64,000 nt of DNA from Flagellimonas beolgyonensis (lineage in GTDB: Bacteria > Bacteroidota > Bacteroidia > Flavobacteriales > Flavobacteriaceae): contig NZ_RZMY01000001.1 in NCBI RefSeq assembly GCF_003992615.1, positions 1 through 64,000 of the forward strand, given 5' to 3'. Below are positions 36,120-45,620 of the stretch, piece after piece. The position numbers and the translations under genes were made by a program. The notes under the pieces were generated by a model that searched no databases, was not told the DNA's origin, and was given only the letters and a program-made list of their open reading frames with translations. Positions within the stretch are counted from its first letter, which is position 1. Every line of letters starts with the position of its first letter.

Positions 36120-37616
36120 ATGAAAAATTTCATAGCGATACTTTGCCTGTTAGTTAGCGTTTCCCTTTTTTCACAAGACGATGTTGCCGTAAAATCGCAG
36201 GTTGCCGATGCCATTGTGGAGCTTCGGGAATTCATTGCCATTCCCAACGATGCGCTTGATGCCGACGATATCGACCGCAACCTAATGTGGTTGAAACGGA
36301 AATTTGGCGAACGTGGTTTTAATACCGCCGAACTCAACACAGAAGGCTTGCCTTTATTTTTTGCAGCATTGCCCGTAAGCGATGGCAAACCCACCGTTTT
36401 GATTTATATGCATTTTGATGGACAATCCGTGGATCCTTCCAAATGGGATCAGCCCGACCCCTACAAAGTGGTTTTAAAAGCCCCTGAAGGTGATGGTTTC
36501 AAAACCATTCCCTTTGAGGAACTGGATGATGATATCAATTACGAATGGCGTTTGTTCGGGAGGTCCACTTCCGACGATAAATCGCCTATTGTGATGCTCT
36601 TGAATGCAATTGACCTTTTAAAAAATGATGGTAAGGAATTGCCCATCAACGTAAAAGTAATATTGGACAGTGAGGAGGAAAGGAGCAGCAAGCCCTTGCC
36701 AAAGGCTGTAAAACAATACCGTGAGCTTTTGGAAGCCGATTTCTTGATAATCGTAGATGGTCCGGTGCATGCTTCTGGAAACCCAACTGTGGTATATGGT
36801 TGTCGGGGCATAACCACCCTTTCACTAACCACCTATGGCCCCATTAAGCCACAACATAGTGGACATTATGGCAATTTTGCCCCCAACCCGGGTTTTCAGC
36901 TGTCCCAATTATTGGCCAGCATGAAGGACGGTGAAGGTCGAGTAACCATACCCGGCTATTATGATGGCATTATCCTTGATGAGGCGACAAAGCAAGTATT
37001 AAAAAGTGTTCCAGACAGTGATGAAGCCATTGGGGAACGCCTGCAATTCAAAACAGCCGAAAAAGTAGGTAGTTTTTACCAAGAGGCATTGCAATACCCA
37101 TCCCTGAATATCAGGGGTCTTGGTTCGGCTTGGATTGGTGATAACGCCCGCACCATCGTACCCGAGAGTGCTACCGCGGAGCTTGATCTTCGTTTGGTGG
37201 TCGAGAGCGATGGCAACCGATTGAAAAAACTGGTGAAGGACCATATTGCCAAACAAGGTTTTCATGTGTTGGACCATGAGCCATCCAAGGAGGAGCGTAT
37301 GCAGTTTGATAAAATTGTATTTGTGAAAGAAGGCAGCGTAACCGATGCCTTCCGAACGGAGCTCGATAACCCATATGGTAAATTCTTGACCAAAACCCTG
37401 CAAAACACTTTTGGACAGGATGTGATCCAAATTCGCACCATGGGGGGAACGGTTCCCATTGCCCCTTTTGTGAACGAATTAAAGATTCCTGCTTTTATTG
37501 TACCCACGGTAAACCCGGACAACAACCAACACAGTCCGAACGAAAATGTGAAGATTGGCCAATTGGCCTATGGGATCAAAGCCTATTATGCCATTTTATC
37601 AACTGCAATGGAATAG
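36120..37616 (+). CDS. Exported M20 family metallopeptidase
   Basis: 498 residues from the ATG at 36120, with a signal peptide (MKNFIAILCLLVSVSLFSQ). M20 zinc ligands are visible in YMHFDGQSVDP (His, Asp), RSTSDDKSPIVM and DSEEERSSK (the Glu-Glu/Asp pair), with RTMGGTVPIAPFV near the end. A middle lid domain spans about residues 220-360. Likely a dipeptidase or carboxypeptidase outside the cytoplasm; substrate unknown. An ATG 54 bp upstream would put it inside trpA and lose the signal position, so 36120 is preferred. Confidence 0.85.
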   Translation: MKNFIAILCLLVSVSLFSQDDVAVKSQVADAIVELREFIAIPNDALDADDIDRNLMWLKRKFGERGFNTAELNTEGLPLFFAALPVSDGKPTVLIYMHFDGQSVDPSKWDQPDPYKVVLKAPEGDGFKTIPFEELDDDINYEWRLFGRSTSDDKSPIVMLLNAIDLLKNDGKELPINVKVILDSEEERSSKPLPKAVKQYRELLEADFLIIVDGPVHASGNPTVVYGCRGITTLSLTTYGPIKPQHSGHYGNFAPNPGFQLSQLLASMKDGEGRVTIPGYYDGIILDEATKQVLKSVPDSDEAIGERLQFKTAEKVGSFYQEALQYPSLNIRGLGSAWIGDNARTIVPESATAELDLRLVVESDGNRLKKLVKDHIAKQGFHVLDHEPSKEERMQFDKIVFVKEGSVTDAFRTELDNPYGKFLTKTLQNTFGQDVIQIRTMGGTVPIAPFVNELKIPAFIVPTVNPDNNQHSPNENVKIGQLAYGIKAYYAILSTAME

Positions 37617-37633
37617 CCTAAAATAGTTAGAAC

Positions 37634-37669
37634 AAAAAAGCCCACTTCCTTATTGAAGCGGGCTTTTTT
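37634..37669. terminator. Terminator after the M20 peptidase
   Basis: aaaaaagcccacttc (37634-37648) pairs with gaagcgggctttttt (37655-37669), loop 6 nt, poly-A before and poly-T after. Works for the plus gene and, on the minus strand, for the small lipoprotein gene. Confidence 0.85.
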
Positions 37670-37685
37670 ATGTCAAGCAACATTT

Positions 37686-37868
37686 TTAGTTGTTTTTCTT
37701 CTTATTTTTCTGTTGTCCCGGTGCATAGGCCTTTGCACTTTTTGCTCCGGTTACTTTTTTGACCTGTCCCGGTGCGGTGCTACTCTTTACAGTTCCATGG
37801 TTCACTTTACAGGAAGCAAGTATTGCAATTGAAAATAACAACGTAGTAATCTTAAGTAGGTTTTTCAT
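37686..37868 (-). CDS. Small lipoprotein, function unknown
   Basis: 60 residues. Lipoprotein signal MKNLLKITTLLFSIAILASC with lipobox Cys20. The mature part is short and basic with two APGQ motifs (STAPGQVKKVTGAKSAK and AYAPGQQK) and a Lys/Asn tail. I know similar short envelope proteins from flavobacteria but no tested function. It stands alone between two terminators or gene ends. Confidence 0.65.
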   Translation of the reverse strand: MKNLLKITTLLFSIAILASCKVNHGTVKSSTAPGQVKKVTGAKSAKAYAPGQQKNKKKNN

Positions 37869-38017
37869 GGGTATATCGTTTTATCCATTCAATGTAATCA
37901 CTATAACGTAAAATGTGGCTGGAAATTGACCAATGCCCCATTTGAATTGATAATTGATTCAATTTCAACGTGTTAATAACCAATTGATATTAAACACCCT
38001 AAATGAATGGGAAAAGA

Positions 38018-38686
38018 TTACAAGAAAAATTCCCTGTATTGCATGACTCGGAAGTCCATGGTTGTAAAATTGGGGTTTCGGGCTTTCAATGCTTTGTAAG
38101 ATGGCAAACTACCCACGGCTCTGTTTGCCGCTCCAGACGGTGCGGTCAAGGAAACGGTCTTTACAAACCTTCCTTCAATCTGCACTTGGTGGATTCTTGG
38201 CACTTCATTGGAAATTATTTCCAAGTTCAACCCATAATCCCTTAATTGTCGCCGAAAAAAATATTCCGGCCCATTCTTGCTATTGCCTCCTGTAAATAGA
38301 ATGGTATCAATATTCGGGAAGTTTTTCAAATAGCCGACCAAATCCCGAAGTTCAACATTCTGCATTCCTAGATCTGAGGCATCTATTTTGGTACGCTCCG
38401 CACTTTGCACAATATCACAGACTCCGATTTTATGTTTGAGTAGAAATTGTTCCCGTTGCACAATGGCCTCAGCGGTGGTTTCATATTTTAGGCCCAACTC
38501 GAAAATTCGGTCCAAAATGGGCCACAACATTCCATTGCAACTGCCATAACAAAAATCAACATCCTCCTTCTTTAAGTCTCCGGTGGTAAATCTTGGCGGC
38601 GGCAAGGTTCCCACAATCACCTTTGTGGCTTCTTGAAAAAGGTAAGGCTCGTAGGGATGAACGTGTTTGAATATTTTGGAACCCAA
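38018..38686 (-). CDS. Uracil-DNA glycosylase superfamily protein
   Basis: 222 residues. VGTLPPPRFTTGD near residue 25 resembles the first UDG motif (G-x-x-P-P), FCYGSCNGMLWPIL the loop that follows, and SLTAPSGAANRA near residue 185 the last motif (P-S-x-x-N-R). The middle holds VCDIVQSAERTKIDASDL. The family includes mismatch and uracil glycosylases, but this branch is not characterised as far as I know, so base-excision activity is inferred. The gene is 8 bp before ppc in the opposite reading order (downstream of ppc), so it is probably read with it. Confidence 0.7.
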   Translation of the reverse strand: MGSKIFKHVHPYEPYLFQEATKVIVGTLPPPRFTTGDLKKEDVDFCYGSCNGMLWPILDRIFELGLKYETTAEAIVQREQFLLKHKIGVCDIVQSAERTKIDASDLGMQNVELRDLVGYLKNFPNIDTILFTGGNSKNGPEYFFRRQLRDYGLNLEIISNEVPRIHQVQIEGRFVKTVSLTAPSGAANRAVGSLPSYKALKARNPNFTTMDFRVMQYREFFL

Positions 38687-38694
38687 TCTTTCTG

Positions 38695-41241
38695 CTATGC
38701 CGAGTTTCTACTCGCGTTGATATTCCCGTACAATGACCTGGTCACAATTTTTTCATACAAATCTTTGTATTCCGAATTTTGGGTAATGTGGTACAGGGCG
38801 TTCTGTTGGATGACCAACAATGGCAATACTATTTTCTCCCTAATCTTAACGGATTCCCTGGAAACCTCCTCATCCTCCATCAACATGTGCAAGCCGGCCA
38901 CCTGAAGCAACATCTTCTTGGATAGCTGGTATTCATCATGCAATATGTTCCAGAAATCACCAAACTCTGGGTCTTCCTTCATATAACTGGTCAAATCGAA
39001 ATTGGTTTTGGCCAGTGACATCATACTGTTCAACATCAAAGCCTTGAAAAAAGGCACTTCTTTGTACAGTTTTTTCACTTCGCGGAACCGGCCTTCGTCC
39101 TTCAATTTCTGAATGGCCGTCCCCAACCCAAAATAACCGGGCACATTCTGCTTTAATTGGCTCCAGGATCCCACAAAGGAAATGGCACGAAGATCAGACA
39201 AAGTCAATTTTTCCTTATTGCCCCGCTTTCCTGGCCTACTGCCAATATTGGCCTTGGTGTAATATTTTAGGGTACTGCGATGCTCCAAATACGGAATAAA
39301 CTTCTCATGCTGTTTCAAGGCATCGTATTTATCAAAACTTAAATCGGACAACTCCTCGATCAATTTCCGTTGTGCAGCCGAGATCACATGCTCCTTTCCA
39401 AAAAGGTTATTGCTCAATCCTGCCGTCAACAACTGCTCGGAGTTGTGGATAAATTGCTCTTTGGTACCATACGTACTGGTTATGGTCTGCCCTTGAATGG
39501 TCAGCTGTATTTCATGATTGGCCACATCTTTTGTTTGGGCCGCGTAGAATTTATGCGTTTTTCCGCCACCTCTTGCAGGCGGTCCTCCCCTACCATCAAA
39601 AAATATGGCTTTTATACCGTTCTTTTTGCACACTTTGCTCAAGGTTTCCTTGGTCTTTAAAATGGACCAGTTGGCTTTGAGGTACCCGCCATCTTTTGTA
39701 CCATCGGAGAAACCGAGCATTATGGTATGGGTATCGTGTCTGCGTTCCAGGTGCTTGCGATATTTGGGTATATCGAAAAGGGTTTGCATCACTTCTTCGG
39801 ATACTTCCATGCCCTTCATGGTCTCGAACAGAGGAATGATGTCGAAGGTAATTTCCTTTTCATCCCATCCGCTCCATCGGAACAATCCGTACACAAACAA
39901 CACCGCAAAAATATCCTCGGAATTACTGATGATGTAGCGATTGCAACCATCCTCTCCATTTTTCCGTTGTATTTCCCCAAGTTGCCGGATATTGGCAATG
40001 GTATCCTTTACAATTTCATCTTCAAAATCCAATGGATCCAATTGTATGTTTTTCTGAAGCAACCATTGCACCAACTCCTTTTCCTTGAGCTCGTCCAAAC
40101 TTTCCTTGATGGCCCCTTGCTTTTTCAAAATGGTCTCCACTGCCAATTTGTGCTTGCTGTGGTCCTGACGGATATCCAATGAGGCAAAATGTGTCTTGAA
40201 AATATGCACTTTATCAATAAAGGCATCCAATTCATCCAAGTACAGTTCGTGGTAATCCGCAATCAATTTTTCCCTTACCGCACTTAAATGATCTATAATC
40301 TCGGTGTAGGCAATGGGAGCATTGGGGTTGAACATGGCCTGGTATAATTTACCGCTCAATGCATAAAGGTCTTCATGCATACCTTTGAAGGTCAGTTTTT
40401 TGCGCAGGTCCTTCAAATCGTTGTAGTAGCATTTCATCAACGTAAGTCGAAGCTCATCGGCCACCTGTTTGGTGATCTCTGCCGTCACAAAGGGGTTGCC
40501 ATCCCTATCCCCGCCGGGCCAGAAGCCCAATTTAATGATATTATGGTTTTTGAAGTCCTTATCGTGTACATTGCTTTTCACGTACTGATACAAGTCCCCT
40601 ACGGCATCATAATAGGTGTTTCGAAGAATGTAGATGATATTTTTGGCCTCATCCAAAGGTGTTGGTTTTTTGGCATTGATCAAAGAGGTGAGTCCCAATT
40701 GCTGAAGGGTCACATCAATATCATAGATTCTATCTTCATCGATCAGGGTGCGAAGCTCGGCAATAATGTCCAAAACAGCGGGCGTATAAAATTGGGTGGG
40801 GTGGGCCGTCAATACGATCCGTGCACTAAAGGTGGATAGCTTTTTGGATACCTTGTCCCAGTTTTTGGTCCGATTCACCAACTCAAAATAATCCTTAATG
40901 GTCAGCGAGCTACTGTATTTTTGAAGTTTCGGAAAAGCAGCATCCTCCACACTATCATACAGCACCACTTGGCGTTCCACATATTGAATGATGCGGAACA
41001 TAAAATCCAATCGCTCTTTTTCATCGGTAATTTCCACGAAATTGGAAAAAAAGACCTCCAAGATTTCCTGGGGCTCCTTTCCTTCCCTTAGTCCCTTCTC
41101 GCATTGATCCAACAAAAGGGGAATCAGGATACCAACGTTCTCCACATTCTTGTACGGTAGACTCAAGAACAGGCTGTTGTAGATATTGAACTTATTGGTT
41201 ACGGATTTTTTAAATTCTTCTAACCGTCTGGAATGCTGCAT
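38695..41241 (-). CDS. ppc: Phosphoenolpyruvate carboxylase, divergent subfamily
   Basis: Makes oxaloacetate from PEP and bicarbonate. 848 residues from the ATG at 41241 (MQHSRRLEEFKKSVTNKF); an ATG 90 bp upstream would add a tail not expected. Conserved parts: VLTAHPTQFYTP, PGGDRDGNPFV, FDGRGGPPARGGGKTHKF and FSDGTKDGGYL. Compared with the enterobacterial enzyme, FHGRGG is FDGRGG and the C-terminal QNTG is replaced by NASRNSA. Such differences are shared, to my knowledge, by Bacteroidetes enzymes. Domain order is complete, so it is likely active. Confidence 0.88.
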   Translation of the reverse strand: MQHSRRLEEFKKSVTNKFNIYNSLFLSLPYKNVENVGILIPLLLDQCEKGLREGKEPQEILEVFFSNFVEITDEKERLDFMFRIIQYVERQVVLYDSVEDAAFPKLQKYSSSLTIKDYFELVNRTKNWDKVSKKLSTFSARIVLTAHPTQFYTPAVLDIIAELRTLIDEDRIYDIDVTLQQLGLTSLINAKKPTPLDEAKNIIYILRNTYYDAVGDLYQYVKSNVHDKDFKNHNIIKLGFWPGGDRDGNPFVTAEITKQVADELRLTLMKCYYNDLKDLRKKLTFKGMHEDLYALSGKLYQAMFNPNAPIAYTEIIDHLSAVREKLIADYHELYLDELDAFIDKVHIFKTHFASLDIRQDHSKHKLAVETILKKQGAIKESLDELKEKELVQWLLQKNIQLDPLDFEDEIVKDTIANIRQLGEIQRKNGEDGCNRYIISNSEDIFAVLFVYGLFRWSGWDEKEITFDIIPLFETMKGMEVSEEVMQTLFDIPKYRKHLERRHDTHTIMLGFSDGTKDGGYLKANWSILKTKETLSKVCKKNGIKAIFFDGRGGPPARGGGKTHKFYAAQTKDVANHEIQLTIQGQTITSTYGTKEQFIHNSEQLLTAGLSNNLFGKEHVISAAQRKLIEELSDLSFDKYDALKQHEKFIPYLEHRSTLKYYTKANIGSRPGKRGNKEKLTLSDLRAISFVGSWSQLKQNVPGYFGLGTAIQKLKDEGRFREVKKLYKEVPFFKALMLNSMMSLAKTNFDLTSYMKEDPEFGDFWNILHDEYQLSKKMLLQVAGLHMLMEDEEVSRESVKIREKIVLPLLVIQQNALYHITQNSEYKDLYEKIVTRSLYGNINASRNSA

Positions 41242-41412
41242 GAAATAATGAATGTTAGTGTTAGCACAATTGGTATTCACCCAAAGATCGTGATTCTTGG
41301 GCAACCTCGGGCGTAATTTTAAGCGTATCACAATTTTGGGTAGGCACCCTTTTATCGTAACACTGGCTTTACTCCTTAAAACTTACTGAAAATTGGGGTC
41401 TTTGCCAAGGAT

Positions 41413-42174
41413 TTATCGAATGAAAACAGGCTCGTTCGGCTTTGTGGTATGCTCTTGACTGAACATATAGCCATCATAGTTGAATCCTTTGATGTCATCC
41501 AATGTTTTGGCATCCGTATCCAATATGTAGCGGACCATGGAGCCTCTGGCCTTTTTGGCAAAAAAGCTAATGATCTTCAACTTATCGTTTTTCCAATCTT
41601 TAAAGACCGGTGCAATTACGGGAACCTTCAATTCTTTTGTGTCAATGGCACCAAAATATTCATTGCTGGCCAGGTTGATGAACAGTTCACCTTCATCCAA
41701 CTCGTTGTTTAGGGCTTCGGTGATGTCCTTTTTCCAGAATTCGTATAAATTTTTCTTACGGCCCACTTTGAGTTGTGTACCCATTTCCAATCGATAGGGT
41801 TGCATCAAATCGAGTGGTTTCAAAACACCGTAAAGTCCTGACAGAATCCGCAAGGTATCTTGTAGGGTATCCAATTTATCTTCAGGAATGGTATAAGCAT
41901 CCAGTCCTTGATAGACATCCCCGTTAAAGGCATAAACAGCCGGTCTGGCATTGGCTGGGGTAAAGGGCACTGAAAATTGTTGGTTGCGCTCCCAGTTCAA
42001 CTCGGCCAACTTGTCCGAAATCGACATCAACTCCGATAAGGCTTTAGGTTTTTTCTTTTTGAGAACGGCGTTCAATTTCTCCGCTTGCTCCAAAAAAATG
42101 GGATCACTGTGCCGTTTGGTAGGCAATGTGGATTCAAAATCGAGCGACTTAGCTGGGGAAATAACAATTTTCAT
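41413..42174 (-). CDS. yaaA: Peroxide stress protein YaaA family
   Basis: 253 residues. Starts [20 protein letters not shown], the family hallmark; then [49 protein letters not shown] and [15 protein letters not shown]. In E. coli YaaA lowers free iron during peroxide stress and binds DNA. The gene stands alone between ppc and rluD with no cotranscribed partner. Confidence 0.92.
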   Translation of the reverse strand: MKIVISPAKSLDFESTLPTKRHSDPIFLEQAEKLNAVLKKKKPKALSELMSISDKLAELNWERNQQFSVPFTPANARPAVYAFNGDVYQGLDAYTIPEDKLDTLQDTLRILSGLYGVLKPLDLMQPYRLEMGTQLKVGRKKNLYEFWKKDITEALNNELDEGELFINLASNEYFGAIDTKELKVPVIAPVFKDWKNDKLKIISFFAKKARGSMVRYILDTDAKTLDDIKGFNYDGYMFSQEHTTKPNEPVFIR

Positions 42175-42262
42175 TCGGTTTTATTTTTTGTAAAAATAGG
42201 GAGGAATTCAATTTTGGGGAAGTAATCTCCAAAGGTGTTTTCAATCCTGTGATTGATGGAAA

Positions 42263-43291
42263 CTATAACTCATGGTGCTTGGCATAACTTCGCCATTTTT
42301 CTATGCAGTTCACCATATCTTCGGGCAGTTCGGTATCAAAACGCATAAACTCACCTGTTACCGGATGTTCGAACCCCAAGGTTTTGGCATGCAATGCCTG
42401 CCGGGGCAATTCCTTGAAGGCATTTTCCACAAATTGCTTGTATTTGGTAAAGGTGGTCCCTTTCAATATTTTATCCCCACCATAGCGTTCATCATTGAAC
42501 AGGGTATGGCCAATGTATTTCATGTGCACCCGAATCTGATGGGTTCGGCCTGTTTCCAGTTTACAGGAGATCAAGGTAACATACCCATAACGCTCCAATA
42601 CCTTGTAATGGGTCACGGCTTCCTTACCGTCTTCACCATCGGGAAATACCATCATTTGCAGACGGTTTTTGGGATTTCGGCCAATATGGCCCTCCACAGT
42701 TCCTTCCTCTTCCTCAACATTGCCCCAAACCAGGGCCACGTACTCCCGTTCGCTGCTTTTTTCAAAAAACTGTTGTGCCAAATGGGTCATGGCCGCCTCG
42801 GTTTTTGCAATCACCAACAATCCGGAAGTGTCCTTGTCGATACGGTGCACCAATCCTGGCCTATTGGAACTGTTATTGGGTAAATTTTCAAAGTGATAGA
42901 CCAGGGCATTGATCAATGTACCGGAATAATTACCGTGTCCGGGATGCACCACCATGCCGGCTGGTTTGTTCACCACAAGGAGTGTATCGTCCTCATAAAC
43001 AATATCCAAGGGAATATCCTCAGGGGTCAGTAAAAACTCGTAAGGTGGATGTTCAAACAGTACTTTGACCTCATCACCGGCCTTTACCTTGTAATTTTGT
43101 TTTACAATGACACCGTTTACCCAAATGTGGCCTTGCTTTGCCGCTTGCTGGATTTTATTTCGGGTCGCGTTTTCAATGAAATTCATCAAAAACTTGTCCA
43201 CACGCAAAGGTTCCTGTCCTTTGGAAGCCAAAAACTTATGGTGCTCAAAAAGGTCGTCAGGGTTAAGTTCCTGGTTGTCGTTGGCGTCCAT
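42263..43291 (-). CDS. rluD: RluA/RluD family 23S rRNA pseudouridine synthase
   Basis: 342 residues. S4 RNA-binding domain first (LRVDKFLMNFIENATRNKIQ, residues about 30-90), then the catalytic domain with LVHRIDKDTSGLLVIAK (catalytic Asp), ALVWGNVEEEEGTVEGHIGR and TGRTHQIRVHMKYIGH. Presence of S4 and the sequence favour RluD, but RluC-like specificity cannot be excluded. It starts 2 bp after the PASTA gene stop, so the two form an operon. Confidence 0.88.
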   Translation of the reverse strand: MDANDNQELNPDDLFEHHKFLASKGQEPLRVDKFLMNFIENATRNKIQQAAKQGHIWVNGVIVKQNYKVKAGDEVKVLFEHPPYEFLLTPEDIPLDIVYEDDTLLVVNKPAGMVVHPGHGNYSGTLINALVYHFENLPNNSSNRPGLVHRIDKDTSGLLVIAKTEAAMTHLAQQFFEKSSEREYVALVWGNVEEEEGTVEGHIGRNPKNRLQMMVFPDGEDGKEAVTHYKVLERYGYVTLISCKLETGRTHQIRVHMKYIGHTLFNDERYGGDKILKGTTFTKYKQFVENAFKELPRQALHAKTLGFEHPVTGEFMRFDTELPEDMVNCIEKWRSYAKHHEL

Positions 43292-43293
43292 AC

Positions 43294-43881
43294 TTATTGG
43301 GAATCGGCCTTTACCCTGGCACTGCCCGGAATGGTACCATTACCGCAGATCAATTCAATTTTGGAAGTTTTGGGCAACTTATCGCCCGGCTTCACATATT
43401 TCCCTTTGAATTTCATATTGTAGACCATGTCCTTGCCCAATTCATCAATGTAAGTAACACGTTCCACATCCAAACCTACCGCCCTGAGCATGGAAGCCGC
43501 ATTGCGTTGGGTTACTTGAATAATGTCGGGAACACTCACTTTTTTATAGCCCGAAGGGTTCACAGTAAAATAAATCTTCCGATTGGATTTCACCTTATTT
43601 CCGGCAGGTGGATCTTGGTCCAAAATGGAAAACCTGGGATAGTCGGGATTATAATTGGACGAATCCAATATTTGATAGCGCAATCCTGCTTCTTCCACGG
43701 CACTCCTCATTTCCATCACCGACATTTTGGAAAAGTCAGGAACCTCGACAAACTCCCCATGATTGGTGGTACTTTTAAGCCATTGGAGTGATACTAATAC
43801 CAATATAACAACGGCAACCACGGCCAAGCCGAGTTGGATGAGGAATGTCTTGCTTTTCAAAAAATTCAAAAAATTTTTCAT
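43294..43881 (-). CDS. PASTA-domain membrane protein
   Basis: 195 residues. One membrane segment (about 14-30, FLIQLGLAVVAVVILVLVSL) followed by two PASTA repeats: VEVPDFSKMSVMEMRSAVEE and VSVPDIIQVTQRNAASMLRA, then a third partial unit ending in PKTSKIELICGNG. PASTA domains bind peptidoglycan fragments or beta-lactams. Without a kinase or transpeptidase part its role is unclear; the divergent neighbour ddl makes the D-Ala-D-Ala of the cell wall, a suggestive context. Confidence 0.85.
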   Translation of the reverse strand: MKNFLNFLKSKTFLIQLGLAVVAVVILVLVSLQWLKSTTNHGEFVEVPDFSKMSVMEMRSAVEEAGLRYQILDSSNYNPDYPRFSILDQDPPAGNKVKSNRKIYFTVNPSGYKKVSVPDIIQVTQRNAASMLRAVGLDVERVTYIDELGKDMVYNMKFKGKYVKPGDKLPKTSKIELICGNGTIPGSARVKADSQ

Positions 43882-43958
43882 GTTTAAACCTTATGGCAAC
43901 AAATATAGGAAAGCCATGTCTTTTTTCTTTACTTTGGGCTTGCGTTATTTACCTGAAC

Positions 43959-44933
43959 ATGAAAAAGAACATAGCCATCATAATGGGAGGTTTCTCCAGT
44001 GAATATGGTATTTCCATGAAAAGCGGCAACGTGGTTTTCAACTATCTGGATCCAGACCAATATAACCCTTTTCGAATCATCATCACCAAGGAAAAGTGGG
44101 TATATCTGGATAAAAACGAGAGAGAGTTCCCGGTAGACCGTTCGGATTTCAGCATTATGGTGGATAATAAAAAAATCACTTTTGATTGCGTGTTCAATGC
44201 CATTCACGGCACTCCAGGCGAAGATGGGCTTATGCAGGCCTATTTTGAACTCTTGGGTATTCGACAGACCTCTTGCAACCATTATGAGGCGGCACTCACT
44301 TTTAACAAAAGGGATTTATTGAGCGTCCTCAAACCCTACAATGTTCCATGTGCCACCTCTTATTTTCTGAACAAAGGCCAAGAAATCGACGGGGATGCCA
44401 TTGTTGCCAAAGTCGGACTTCCCTGTTTTGTAAAGGCCAATAGGGCCGGTAGCAGTTACGGAGTTTCCAAAGTGTACAAAAAAGAAGATTTGGAGCATGC
44501 CATTACAAATGCGTTCAAAGAGGATAACCAAATCATCATCGAATCTTTTTTGGAAGGAACCGAGGTTTCCGTAGGGGTAATCACCTACAAGAACGAAGTA
44601 ACGGTCTTGCCCATCACTGAAATTATTTCGGAGAACGATTTTTTTGATTTTGAGGCAAAGTACCAAGGCAAATCCAAGGAAATCACCCCTGCCCGACTGA
44701 ACCCAACACAAGAATCGAATGTCAGGAAATTGGCCGAAACCATTTACAGGGTCTTGGGACTAAAAGGCTATACGCGAAGTGAGTTCATCTTTATTGGAGA
44801 CACACCTCATTTGCTAGAGGTAAACACTACTCCTGGGTTGACAGAGGAAAGCCTTTTACCGCAACAGGCCCAATGTGCGGGCATCTCCCTGGGCGAACTT
44901 TTCGACAGCGCCATTGTGGAGGCATTACGATAG
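43959..44933 (+). CDS. ddl: D-alanine--D-alanine ligase
   Basis: ATP-grasp enzyme making the D-Ala-D-Ala dipeptide for peptidoglycan. 324 residues from the ATG at 43959 (MKKNIAIIMGGFSSEYGISM). HGTPGEDGLMQAYFELLG, CFVKANRAGSSYGVSKVY, EGTEVSVGV and LLEVNTTPGLTEESLLP are the usual ATP and substrate segments. A start further upstream (43845) would overlap the divergent PASTA gene and is not used. coaD follows after 35 bp. Confidence 0.95.
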   Translation: MKKNIAIIMGGFSSEYGISMKSGNVVFNYLDPDQYNPFRIIITKEKWVYLDKNEREFPVDRSDFSIMVDNKKITFDCVFNAIHGTPGEDGLMQAYFELLGIRQTSCNHYEAALTFNKRDLLSVLKPYNVPCATSYFLNKGQEIDGDAIVAKVGLPCFVKANRAGSSYGVSKVYKKEDLEHAITNAFKEDNQIIIESFLEGTEVSVGVITYKNEVTVLPITEIISENDFFDFEAKYQGKSKEITPARLNPTQESNVRKLAETIYRVLGLKGYTRSEFIFIGDTPHLLEVNTTPGLTEESLLPQQAQCAGISLGELFDSAIVEALR

Positions 44934-44968
44934 AAAACAGTATTTTTAGACAAATTATTCCACACATC

Positions 44969-45427
44969 ATGAGACGCGCATTGTTTCCCGGTTCCTTTGA
45001 CCCATTGACCTTAGGCCATTACGATATCATCAAAAGAGGGATTACCTTATTCGATGAGTTGGTCATTGCCATTGGGATCAATGCCGACAAAAAATACATG
45101 TTCACTTTGGAAGAGCGCACCCAGTTCATCAAAGATGCGTTTAAGGACGAACCCAAGATCAAGGTGATGACATATAAAGGTATGACAGTGGACTTTTGTA
45201 AGGAAATCGGTGCTGATTTTATTCTTAGGGGGCTACGTAATCCCGCGGATTTTGAATTTGAAAAGGCCATTGCCCACACCAACCGAAAACTATCGGAAAT
45301 CGAAACGGTTTTCCTTTTGACCTCTTCAGGAAAATCATTTATCAGCTCTTCCATTGTGCGGGATGTGATACGAAACGGAGGTGATTATTCCGGGCTCGTA
45401 CCTGATACTGTTATTGTTAGGCATTAA
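44969..45427 (+). CDS. coaD: Pantetheine-phosphate adenylyltransferase
   Basis: Fourth step of coenzyme A synthesis. 152 residues from the ATG at 44969 (MRRALFPGSFDPLTLGHYDI). Nucleotidyltransferase motif TLGH; RGLRNPADFEFEKAIAHTNR; SSGKSFISSSIVRDV (ISSSxVR motif) at the C-terminus. Normal length. Read from the ddl promoter or its own; gap 35 bp. Confidence 0.95.
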   Translation: MRRALFPGSFDPLTLGHYDIIKRGITLFDELVIAIGINADKKYMFTLEERTQFIKDAFKDEPKIKVMTYKGMTVDFCKEIGADFILRGLRNPADFEFEKAIAHTNRKLSEIETVFLLTSSGKSFISSSIVRDVIRNGGDYSGLVPDTVIVRH

Positions 45428-45604
45428 GATGCGTTTTTAGCCGCTTTTCAGTAGGACGTTGTAGGTTAAATCTTATAACAATTTTGACGTAATAAGTCGT
45501 AAATCCGTCCAAAAACCACATTTTTCTATTCTTTCACAACATTAACTGAGGTAAATATTTCATTTCTTCTACATTGGTGGGAAATTTCTTAGTTAAAGAA
45601 GTTT

Positions 45605-45620
45605 TTAAAACCCCCGTACT
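45605..45620 (+). promoter_or_regulatory. Shared motif before the histidine-kinase TTG start
   Basis: TTAAAACCCCCGTACT immediately precedes the TTG start at 45621. The same motif with one difference occurs before the M14 peptidase gene at 47896-47911. Its role is unknown. Confidence 0.5.
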
